Source of the DNA: Bifidobacterium vansinderenii
GTDB taxonomy: Bacteria > Actinomycetota > Actinomycetes > Actinomycetales > Bifidobacteriaceae
DNA length: 64,000 bases
Direction of reading: 5' to 3'
Assembly (NCBI RefSeq): GCF_002234915.1
Contig: NZ_NEWD01000014.1
Coordinates: 1-64,000, forward strand
Shown: piece by piece, positions 53,398 to 61,495 of the stretch
Layout of the letters: each line of letters begins with the position of its first letter
Numbering within the stretch: the stretch's first letter is position 1
Program-made: the position numbers and the translations under genes
Notes under the pieces: generated by a model
Told to the model about the DNA's origin: nothing
Databases searched by the model: none
What the model saw: the letters and a program-made list of their open reading frames with translations, nothing else

Positions 53398-54144
53398 ATG
53401 ATCAAGGTTTCCGTGATCGGCGCCAAGGGCCGCATGGGCGGCAACGTGGTCAACGCCGTCAACCAGGCCGACGACACCGAACTGGCACTCGCGCTCGACG
53501 CCGGCGACGATCTGACGCAGGTGAACCCCGACAACACTGACGTGGCCGTGGAGTTCACCGTACCGTCCGTGGCGCTCGACAACGTGCTCGCGCTGATCGG
53601 TCAGGGCGTGGACGTGGTGGTGGGCACCACCGGCTGGACCGACGAGAAGCTCGACCAGGTGCGCAAGGCGCTCGCCGAGGCACCGCGCGCGGATCAGGCC
53701 GTGTTCATCGCGCCGAACTTCGCCATCTCCGCAGTGCTGGCCGACTACTTCGCAGGTCTGGCCGCCAAGTACTTCGAATCCGCCGAGGTGGTGGAGCTGC
53801 ATCATCCGAACAAGGTGGACGCCCCGAGCGGTACCGCCATCCACACCGCGCACACCATCGCCGACGCCCGTCGCGCCACCGGCCTTGGCCCCATGCCCGA
53901 CGCCACGGAGACCGATGGCGGCTCTCGCGGTCAGGTGGTCGACGGCGTGCACGTGCATGCGGTGCGTCTGCGCGGTCTGAACGCGCACGAGGAGGTGCTG
54001 CTGGGCAATGCCGGCGAGCAGCTCACCATTCGCGCCGACAGCTTCGACCGCGGCTCCTTCATGCCCGGCGTGCTGCTCGCCGTGCGCAACGTGTCCGCGC
54101 ATCCTGGACTCACCATCGGCCTCGACAAGTTCCTCGACCTGTAG
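53398..54144 (+). CDS. dapB: 4-Hydroxy-tetrahydrodipicolinate reductase
   Basis: DapB (248 residues) uses NAD(P)H in the second lysine-branch step. The Rossmann motif VIGAKGRMGGNVV, the catalytic VVELHHPNKVDAPSGTA and the C-terminal SFMPGVLLAVR are present. AAGGAG lies at ideal spacing before ATG 53398. It is followed at once by a palindromic repeat block. Confidence 0.96.
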   Translation: MIKVSVIGAKGRMGGNVVNAVNQADDTELALALDAGDDLTQVNPDNTDVAVEFTVPSVALDNVLALIGQGVDVVVGTTGWTDEKLDQVRKALAEAPRADQAVFIAPNFAISAVLADYFAGLAAKYFESAEVVELHHPNKVDAPSGTAIHTAHTIADARRATGLGPMPDATETDGGSRGQVVDGVHVHAVRLRGLNAHEEVLLGNAGEQLTIRADSFDRGSFMPGVLLAVRNVSAHPGLTIGLDKFLDL

Positions 54145-54167
54145 ACCGAAACGCAACACCGCACCAA

Positions 54168-54404
54168 TTTGGTAGTCCGAACGCGATACCGGCATGGTTC
54201 GGATGCGGTCATGCAGCCCAACTTGGTAGTCGAAACGAGACACTTTCCCGATTTGGGAGTCGAAACGAGACAGATCAGACGCCTTGTGCGCGCTCACACT
54301 GTCGCGTTCCGACTACCAACTTCGTTTTGACTCCCAAAATGTCCGCTACCGACTACCAAAGTACCCGCATTCGACTCCCAAAATGTCGCGTCCGGACTAC
54401 CAAA
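54168..54404. repeat. Palindromic repeat array A (GGTAGTC family)
   Basis: Three forward units of about 21 nt (54168, 54222, 54251; type TTGGTAGTCGAAACGAGACA) face five inverted units (54300 to 54404; type TGTCGCGTTCCGACTACCAA). The core is GCCTTGTGCGCGCTCACAC then TGTCGCG. Units alternate GGTAGTC and GGGAGTC. The block can fold into a long cruciform. About 153 bp (54196-54348) are nearly identical to 55668-55820. It begins 24 bp after the dapB stop. Nothing else is visible in 54405-54499. Confidence 0.85.
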
Positions 54405-54499
54405 CACAATCAGCCATGGCATCATTTGCACGAGCCGAAGGAATACATTCGAGTTTCCCGGAGAACGAAACGATGAGACGCCAGCTTCGATCATCGTCG

Positions 54500-55504
54500 T
54501 CACCGACCGCCGATCAATGACGCGATCCTCGGATAATCAGGATTCCTCGGAACTCCGGCAAGCTCCAGTTTCCTTCGCAAAGTTCCGTCATACACATCGT
54601 TCATCGTGAAATGTACGACGGTATGTACGCCGGCCAAATACAGATTGCCGTCACGGTTCTTCTCCTCCAGCACCTTGTCGACCGAATCCCGACCATTCAG
54701 CATCTGCACGTCAACATACTTCTGTCGCCCGTCAAGCTCCGCCACGATCAGATTCCCATCGTCGGCGGTCCAGCAGTAATCCGCATACATGGCGCCGCCC
54801 TTCACCGGATCGACGAAACGCCGCTGCAGATCGGGAGGAAGGAAACCCCACTGGATCATGTATCCGCGCGCTATGGATTCGCCTCCGTTGGCGCTTGACG
54901 GATCGGCGTGATGCAGTACGACCATCGCACGTCCACCGCCATATTTACCGGTTCGTTGCGAACAATACCGCCGCAGATGATCGTGCGTCTGATCGATGTC
55001 CGTGGCATACAGTTGCAAGGATTTATCGACGATGGCCAAAGCCTCCGGATATTGCAGCAATCGGGCGCAATCGAACACCGTTTCCGTAAGCGACGTGACG
55101 GGAATTCCCTCATGTTCGACCGATGAATAATTCTTACGCTGATGAAAACGGATTCTGGAACTATCACGATTCTTGCAATGCGTGTGCCTCACCACATGAA
55201 TGTCACTGCACAATGTCGTCGAATCCGTGAGCCCCCAGACCACGGCCGCCGACGGACCGCAGTACGTCCAGCCCTTCTGACGTCGATGACGATGCGCATC
55301 CGTTCGCAGTATGTGCAGCAACCGCTCCCGAACCGACAAGGCATTCCAATATTGCGGATCGGCGTAGAATCGCGGGAACGGCGTGCAGATGATGCCTGAT
55401 TTCAGATGACGTTGCAGACGGGTTCTCTCCGTACCGTTGCTGGCGTATGCGCATCGTAGTTCCTGATGCGCGGTTTGAATCATGCTTTCCGTCGTGGTTC
55501 CCAT
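54500..55504 (-). CDS. Orphan AbiEi-like / DUF559-like protein with PD-(D/E)XK-type C terminus
   Basis: 334 residues. The N-terminal part looks like the winged-helix AbiEi-type region of actinobacterial orphan proteins: ERLLHILRTDAHRHRR, GPSAAVVWGLT, then GIPVTSLTETVFDCARLL. The C-terminal part fits a DUF559/Vsr-like nuclease fold: GGESIARGYMIQWGFLPPD, then ADYCW, then AELDGRQKY, giving E...D...ExD...K. GC content is visibly lower than in its neighbours. It lies between repeat arrays A and B and has no partner toxin gene. Start ATG 55504 or 55483; weak ribosome binding site. Function inferred, not shown. Confidence 0.65.
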   Translation of the reverse strand: MGTTTESMIQTAHQELRCAYASNGTERTRLQRHLKSGIICTPFPRFYADPQYWNALSVRERLLHILRTDAHRHRRQKGWTYCGPSAAVVWGLTDSTTLCSDIHVVRHTHCKNRDSSRIRFHQRKNYSSVEHEGIPVTSLTETVFDCARLLQYPEALAIVDKSLQLYATDIDQTHDHLRRYCSQRTGKYGGGRAMVVLHHADPSSANGGESIARGYMIQWGFLPPDLQRRFVDPVKGGAMYADYCWTADDGNLIVAELDGRQKYVDVQMLNGRDSVDKVLEEKNRDGNLYLAGVHTVVHFTMNDVYDGTLRRKLELAGVPRNPDYPRIASLIGGR

Positions 55505-55609
55505 GACGGCACGATAGATACGGGGCGATCGTCTTCACCACTGCCTTAGATGAATGTGGTCGAACGTATCCCCCGCCTTGAGGTGCCACACGCTGCGACG
55601 AGCACACAA

Positions 55610-55855
55610 TTTGGTAGTCGAAACACGACACCACATCAACTTGGGAGTCGAAACACGACACCGGCAGGGTTCGGATGCGGTCATGCAGCCCAACTTGGTA
55701 GTCGAAACGAGACACTTTCCCGATTTGGGAGTCGAAACGCGACATATCAGGCGCCTTGTGCGCGCTCACACTGTCGCGTTCCGACTACCAAGTTCGTTTC
55801 GACTCCCAAAATGTCCGCTTTCGACTACCAAAATGTCGCGTTCGGACTACCAAAA
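55610..55855. repeat. Palindromic repeat array B (GGTAGTC family)
   Basis: Four forward units (55610, 55640, 55694, 55723) face four inverted units (55771 to 55855), around the same core as array A and in the same orientation. It is thus a direct repeat of array A across 1.4 kb. It ends 19 bp past the MFS stop at 55875. The stretch 55505-55609 shows nothing else. Confidence 0.85.
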
Positions 55856-55874
55856 AGGCCTGATTCCAGCTCAA

Positions 55875-57221
55875 TCACGCGCTTCGGCGGCGACGGGCAA
55901 GGGCCCAGGCGAGCGCGGCGAGCGGCACAGCGCAGGCGGTGGCGATGAACGGCAGCGTCATGCCGGCGGGGATGCCCAGGGAATCGAGCACCACGCCCGC
56001 GATGGAGCTGCCGAGCGAAACGCCCAGCGAATTGCCGGTGGCCAGCCACGACAGGCCCTCGGTCAGTGATTCGGCCGGCACGATCTCCTTGATCAGCAGA
56101 TTGCCCGTAGCGAAGGTGGGGGCCACAAACAGTCCGGCGAGCACCTCGACCACGCCGAGCGCGATCAGATTGCCCGTGCACAGACGGAATCCCACATACC
56201 ATGCCGACAGGATGGCCAGCAGCACCACCATGTGACTCCAGTGCGAGCCCTTGAGCTTGATCGAACCGAAGACCAAGGCGCCGACCAGCGATCCCACGGC
56301 GAACATGGCCAGCTGCAGCCCCACGACCTTCTCCATGCCCATCGCCTTGGTCATGGCCGTCACCGACACGTCGAACGCGGAGAAGCTGGTGTTGAACGCC
56401 ACGAACACGACCACCAGCAGCGCCACGCCCGGATACACCAACGCGCTTTTGACATGACGTCGGGCGCTCATGGCGTTGATCTTCCGTGACGACTCCCCCT
56501 CACGAACGTTGCCGCCCTCGCCGATCACGCTGCCACCAGCGCTGGCCTCCACCGGGGTGAGCGTGATGACGGGCGGCTGCGTGGATTTGAGCGAGAAGAA
56601 CACGCTGCCGCCGACCAGCGCGCACAATGCCGGAAACACCAGCTGCGAGACGGGGTGCACACTTGTGGCAAGGAACGCGGCCAGAATCGGGCCGAGCACG
56701 AACACGGTCTCATCGATCGCGGATTCGAAGGCGTAGGCGGCGTTGAGCAGCGTGTCATCCTTCTGACCGCGCAGCGCCCACGCCCAACGGGTGCGCACCA
56801 GCGCGCCGAACGCGAACTGCGTGATGCCAGTGAGCACGGCCAGTACGAACAGCACGGCCAGCGGAATACGGAATAGGGCACCCATGGCGAAGGACAGCAT
56901 GGCCACCACCTGCAGCGCCAGCGCGATACGCCCCACCTTGAGCTGGCCGAACCGGTCGAACATGCGGGCGTAGAACGGGGTGACCACGGCGGCGGACAGC
57001 ACGTACACCGCATTCATGGTGCCGGCCACGGTCCAGTTATCGTACAGGTGGTTCAGCGCGAGCACGATGCCCAGGCCCATCATGGAGATCGGCATGCGCG
57101 CCACGGCGGCGGCCGCGCAGAACGCCTTGGCCCCCGACACGCGGAAGATCAGGGCGTAGGGCGAGACGCGTCTGGCACGCACACCCCGGTCACGAGACAT
57201 GTCGGACTGTGTATTCGTCAT
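55875..57221 (-). CDS. MFS transporter
   Basis: 448 residues, about twelve membrane helices. Signature loop RMFDRFGQLKVGR after helix 2; a long hydrophilic central loop (about residues 215-265). The overall pattern resembles drug or metabolite efflux proteins of the MFS_1 type, but the substrate is unknown. ATG 57221 has GAGG 8 nt upstream; the in-frame extension to 57548 is not coding. No gene is seen in the 160-bp gap to the next CDS. Confidence 0.83.
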   Translation of the reverse strand: MTNTQSDMSRDRGVRARRVSPYALIFRVSGAKAFCAAAAVARMPISMMGLGIVLALNHLYDNWTVAGTMNAVYVLSAAVVTPFYARMFDRFGQLKVGRIALALQVVAMLSFAMGALFRIPLAVLFVLAVLTGITQFAFGALVRTRWAWALRGQKDDTLLNAAYAFESAIDETVFVLGPILAAFLATSVHPVSQLVFPALCALVGGSVFFSLKSTQPPVITLTPVEASAGGSVIGEGGNVREGESSRKINAMSARRHVKSALVYPGVALLVVVFVAFNTSFSAFDVSVTAMTKAMGMEKVVGLQLAMFAVGSLVGALVFGSIKLKGSHWSHMVVLLAILSAWYVGFRLCTGNLIALGVVEVLAGLFVAPTFATGNLLIKEIVPAESLTEGLSWLATGNSLGVSLGSSIAGVVLDSLGIPAGMTLPFIATACAVPLAALAWALARRRRSA

Positions 57222-57382
57222 GGTTACAACCTCATGGAACTCTTGGTTTCGGCTGGTCGTCATCGGACCGATCGACTCATACGGGCAATCCGATGAGCAA
57301 GGGTTCCGGCCGCTCGCATGGATCTCGAAAGACCTATGAGAAGACGAATGCCGGGCGGCTTGGCTTCCGCGGCATGCGTGCG

Positions 57383-60300
57383 TCAGTCGTTGTCGGATTG
57401 CGTGGGCAAGCCCTTGCGCACACGGGCGAGAATCTCGTCCTCGCTCTTGGGAAGGGCATACAGTTCGCGTTCCGATTCGTCGTCGACGCTGAGGTAGTAC
57501 AACGTGGCGTCGATGCGTTCCAGCGGTACTTCCTTGATGCGGGACCACAGTAACCGATACAGGTCAAGTTGGGCAAGTTTCACTTCGATGTCCTGCGTGT
57601 TGACCGGTTTGCGGCCGGTCTTCCAATCCACCACGGTGAAGCGGCCTGCATCGGACGGGTCGTCGAGCCCGCCGGAGAACACGGCGTCGAGTTTGCCGTT
57701 GATGATATGCCCGTCGATGTTCGCCGCGATCGACTGTTCCACGCACACCGCGGCACGACCGGCCCATCGTGAATCAACCAGTCGATGCTGCCAGATGAGC
57801 AGATGACGGTCCCGGGCATCCAACTGTCCGTCGGCAAGCATCTGATCCCGCTCCGTGAGATTGGCGAGCATGGACGCGCGCATATCCTGCGGCAGCATGG
57901 CGATCGATTCGGCGGTCTGGATCATGCCGTCGCCCTGCGGGCAGATGAACCGTGCAGCCCAGTCGTGGAATCGGGTGCCCGCCTCGGCGGCCGGCGAGGA
58001 ACTGCGCGGAATCGGGCGGATGATACCGGCCCACATCCGGTAGCGTTTACGGTCAAGCTCTTTCCGAACCCTGGCGCCGGCTTCGCCGGTTCCACTGCCG
58101 TTCGCGTTGTCGTCCATGAGCGTCATACGCGTCTGGATGGCGGTCACGTTCTGTCGTCCGGCGGCAAGGATGCGTTCGCCCTGCTTCTCGAGCGAGGATA
58201 TGTCGTCGGGACTGATCGCCGAATCGGCACGCGCCTCCATCACCTTGTGCGCGTACCCGAGCAAGGTCCGAGGTACGACGTTCCCGTTGGGATCCTTCGC
58301 ATCAGATCGATCGACGGTCGTCTGGACGGTGCTGCCGGCACTGCCGGCACCATCGGCACCGCCGGTACCGTCATCCACGTTCCGCACCGCATCCACGCTA
58401 CGTCTGACGGCGGCGGCCACGCGGTCCTCCAACGGCCTCGGCCATGGCACGTGCTCGTCCTCGGCTTCGGCGGGCGGCTCGAGCCATGCGGCGCCGACCA
58501 CGGCGTTCTCGTAATCCTCGGCGTGATCGCCCGCAAAGAATCCGTACAGCGGGCGCAGCAGACCGTCCGGCCTGCAATCCTCCCGATCCGGCAGCCCCGT
58601 CGGAGCCATCACCGCATCGTCTCGTCCAGCGAGCGCCTCATGCACCTCCATCCAGAAGTTCGACGCCTTCTTCTCCATGGTTTCGTCGTCGATCGGCGTG
58701 TCCATGGAAGGCATGCGCGACAGGTTGGATTCCACGCTGAAGGTGAGCAGCGCGGCCTGCTTGGCGCGGGTGAGCGCCACATACATGAGTCGCCGTTCGT
58801 CGGCATGCAGCCGGCGACCGTATTCCTCCCTCTGGCTGAGGAAGCGCTCGCCGTCGGATGCCGAATCATCGGCGTACACCTCTGCATCCACACGTTCCAC
58901 GGTGTCGAGCACGTCGAGCTGTGCCACCGGGTCGCCGTCCACATCCGCATCGTGCGGGAATCGTGGCAGGATGGCCGAATCCACGCGGACCGGCACCGGC
59001 ACCGCGGTCAGATCGGTCAGCCATGTTCCCGCGGTCTCGTGGTATTCCGGCGGCGTCCAGCCGCCGTCCGCATCCACACCGCCGAGGTGATCGCCATCGG
59101 CCTTCACATTGAGGTGGTCTCCCTGGTTGCTGGGGAATCCCTTATTGGTCATGCCCACCACGGCGACGGCATCCCATTCGAGGCCCTTGGCCTGATGAAT
59201 GGTCATCAACGTCACGTCGGCGGTGCCGGAGCTCTGTCCGGAGCCGGTTTCGGGGATCTTGCTCAACGCGTCCACCCAGGCGATGAATCCGCGCAGCGAC
59301 GGCGCGACAGCTGCCGGCAGCTCCTGCAGATACGTGTCGGACAGGTCGGCGATGGCGTCGAGCGACGCGCGCGCCGCGGTGGGGGCATGTTCGCCGTCAC
59401 GGCCGGCGATGGCCTGGGCCACCACGCAGTCGATGTCGAGTCCAAGCTGTTCCACGGCGATGCGCAGCACGTCGGGCAACGGCAGGTGCATGCTGGATTC
59501 CATGACGCGCAGCATGGATGCCACGGCGAAGAACAGTCGACGACCACGCGGCGAAACCGCCGACCCGTCGAGCTTCCGTTTGAATCCGGAGTCAAGCAGC
59601 AGGTCGGCGAGGAACACTCCGTTGGGCACGATGTCGCGATGCCGTTTGACAATACTGGCCCATTCGCGCTTCGGCTCGTCCCCGGTGGCGAATCCCGCGG
59701 TGACAAGTGCCCGATACCGGTATTCGGTGTTCGCTTCGTCGGCGAGTCCGGCCACGGTCTTGAGGTCGTCGGCGTCGATGGAGAAGCGGGGCGTGGCCAT
59801 GAGCCGCATCAGCGAGCCGGTGTCCGTGTGATCGGCCACCGCATGCAGCAGGGCAAGCAGGTCCTTGACCTCCGGACGGTCCAGCAGTGCGGAATAGCCC
59901 ACCACCTCGCAGGTGAGTCCCGCATTCTCCAAGGCCTCGCGATAGTCGGGAATCGACTTCTTGGAGCGGAACAGGACCGCGGTATGCGTACCGGGAACGG
60001 GATTGCCCTCCTTGTCCCTGCCGTACAACTCCTTCGCCTTTCCGGCGAAGCGGACCACGGCGTCGATCTCCTGACCGCGCGTCACGTACCCTTGCACACC
60101 GATCGTGCCCAGCGGAGAGGTGACGCCGCCTTCCGCGATCCACGGGTTGAGCACGTCCACGTCCACCTCGCGCATCAGCGAACTGCTCGGTCGTCGCGGC
60201 GTGTCGCGCAGCGGTATGGTCAGATCGTTGGCGGCCTCGAGCACGATGCGCGGATTGCGCCGGGTGAAGGTCAGCGCGTACGGCTTGCGCAAGGTGTCCA

Positions 60301-61495
60301 TGCCGAAATCACGTTGGAACATGCGGAACGCACCGGGGCTGGCGCCACGCCACGCGTAGATCGACTGGAACGGATCGCCCACCGCGTTGACGGCCGTGGG
60401 GGTACCGCCCTTGCCGCCCGTGTGAAACAGTGCGGCAAGCAGCGTGGCCTGAGTGGTGGAGGTGTCCTGGTATTCGTCCAGGAACACGTGCGAGTAGCGA
60501 CGCCGGTATTCCTCGCCGATCGAGGGGAATCGGCGGATGAGCTGGAACGCGGCGATGGTGAAGTCGCTGAACTCCGCCATACCGGCGCGCCGCTTGGCGT
60601 CCTGGAACTCCTCGGCCAGCGTGAGCAGCAGTTCACGACGACGGGTCACGGTTCGTAACGCATCGGCGCGGTACAAGCCGCGTTCATGCTCGATGTCGGT
60701 CATCGTCTTGGCGTATGCGGCCAGTTTTTCGGCGAAGGAGTCGTCGGTGTCCTTCTTCGTGCGCTTCGGCGGCTTCTTCGGGCTCGGCTCCTTCTCGGGA
60801 ATCGGCTCGTCCCCGATGAGCGAGTCCAACCGTGCGATGAACGCGGAATCCCATCGGCGGATACGATCCACGGCGTCGTGGAAGGTCAGCACATCGCCGC
60901 CGATCATGGAGCTCGCGATGGCGTGCGACAGATCCATGAGCCGTGCGGTGAGTGTGGGGAATTGTCCCATGTCCTCGGAATCGTCGCCCGTGCCGGACGA
61001 TGCGGCATCACCGCCGCCTAGGGCGTCAACGTCCGCATCGGTGCCCGAAAACAGCATCGCCATGTGCCTGCCGACCACGTCGGAGGCCAGCTGGTAGGCT
61101 CCCGCCTCACTCAACGGCTGCGTGTTCTGATCCATGCCGACGAGCAGACCGTACTGGCGCACGATCGATTGGAAAAACGCATCGTAGGTGAAGATCTCCG
61201 GCTTGAGGAACGCCCGATCCGGATCAGCCGTCGTTCCTCCGACGCCGCCCGCTTCCGTGCCGTCGCCATTCATGGCCTTGGACACGGCACCGGACACGCG
61301 GTCGAGCAGTTCGGACGCCGCCTTGCGAGTGAAGGTGAGTCCGAGAATACGCTCGGCCGGCACTCCCCGGTTGATCAGGCCGATGATGCGGTTCGTCATC
61401 GTGTAGGTCTTGCCCGAGCCGGCACCGGCCACCACCAGGATGTCGTCATTCACCGGGGCGTCGATGACCGCCGCCTGTTCGAAAGTCGCTGCCAT
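57383..61495 (-). CDS. UvrD-type helicase with RecB-like nuclease domain (AdnB-like)
   Basis: 1370 residues. SF1 helicase motifs: AGAGSGKTYTMTNRI (I), FLDEYQDTS (II), GDPFQSIYAWRGA (III), TLMTIHQAKGLEWDAV (V), RRLMYVALTRAK (VI). The C-terminal nuclease shows GKLDAV and VVDWKTGRKP, then QLDLYRLLW. This fits the actinobacterial AdnAB end-resection machine, which replaces RecBCD. Its ATG overlaps the upstream stop by one base (TAATG). An Ala/Asp/Gly-rich, probably flexible stretch interrupts the first helicase domain. AdnB rather than AdnA is inferred from gene order. Confidence 0.82.
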   Translation of the reverse strand: MAATFEQAAVIDAPVNDDILVVAGAGSGKTYTMTNRIIGLINRGVPAERILGLTFTRKAASELLDRVSGAVSKAMNGDGTEAGGVGGTTADPDRAFLKPEIFTYDAFFQSIVRQYGLLVGMDQNTQPLSEAGAYQLASDVVGRHMAMLFSGTDADVDALGGGDAASSGTGDDSEDMGQFPTLTARLMDLSHAIASSMIGGDVLTFHDAVDRIRRWDSAFIARLDSLIGDEPIPEKEPSPKKPPKRTKKDTDDSFAEKLAAYAKTMTDIEHERGLYRADALRTVTRRRELLLTLAEEFQDAKRRAGMAEFSDFTIAAFQLIRRFPSIGEEYRRRYSHVFLDEYQDTSTTQATLLAALFHTGGKGGTPTAVNAVGDPFQSIYAWRGASPGAFRMFQRDFGMDTLRKPYALTFTRRNPRIVLEAANDLTIPLRDTPRRPSSSLMREVDVDVLNPWIAEGGVTSPLGTIGVQGYVTRGQEIDAVVRFAGKAKELYGRDKEGNPVPGTHTAVLFRSKKSIPDYREALENAGLTCEVVGYSALLDRPEVKDLLALLHAVADHTDTGSLMRLMATPRFSIDADDLKTVAGLADEANTEYRYRALVTAGFATGDEPKREWASIVKRHRDIVPNGVFLADLLLDSGFKRKLDGSAVSPRGRRLFFAVASMLRVMESSMHLPLPDVLRIAVEQLGLDIDCVVAQAIAGRDGEHAPTAARASLDAIADLSDTYLQELPAAVAPSLRGFIAWVDALSKIPETGSGQSSGTADVTLMTIHQAKGLEWDAVAVVGMTNKGFPSNQGDHLNVKADGDHLGGVDADGGWTPPEYHETAGTWLTDLTAVPVPVRVDSAILPRFPHDADVDGDPVAQLDVLDTVERVDAEVYADDSASDGERFLSQREEYGRRLHADERRLMYVALTRAKQAALLTFSVESNLSRMPSMDTPIDDETMEKKASNFWMEVHEALAGRDDAVMAPTGLPDREDCRPDGLLRPLYGFFAGDHAEDYENAVVGAAWLEPPAEAEDEHVPWPRPLEDRVAAAVRRSVDAVRNVDDGTGGADGAGSAGSTVQTTVDRSDAKDPNGNVVPRTLLGYAHKVMEARADSAISPDDISSLEKQGERILAAGRQNVTAIQTRMTLMDDNANGSGTGEAGARVRKELDRKRYRMWAGIIRPIPRSSSPAAEAGTRFHDWAARFICPQGDGMIQTAESIAMLPQDMRASMLANLTERDQMLADGQLDARDRHLLIWQHRLVDSRWAGRAAVCVEQSIAANIDGHIINGKLDAVFSGGLDDPSDAGRFTVVDWKTGRKPVNTQDIEVKLAQLDLYRLLWSRIKEVPLERIDATLYYLSVDDESERELYALPKSEDEILARVRKGLPTQSDND

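Noticed and set aside
53368-54297. Minus-strand frame whose N terminus repeats a Ser-Arg-Phe-Asp-Tyr-Gln pattern (similar frame at 55203-55769)
   Set aside because: The peptide pattern is just the translation of the palindromic DNA units; the frame then runs antisense to dapB or to the orphan gene.
54168-54404. CRISPR-like array
   Set aside because: Units are imperfect, in both orientations, with no regular unique spacers, and no cas genes are near.
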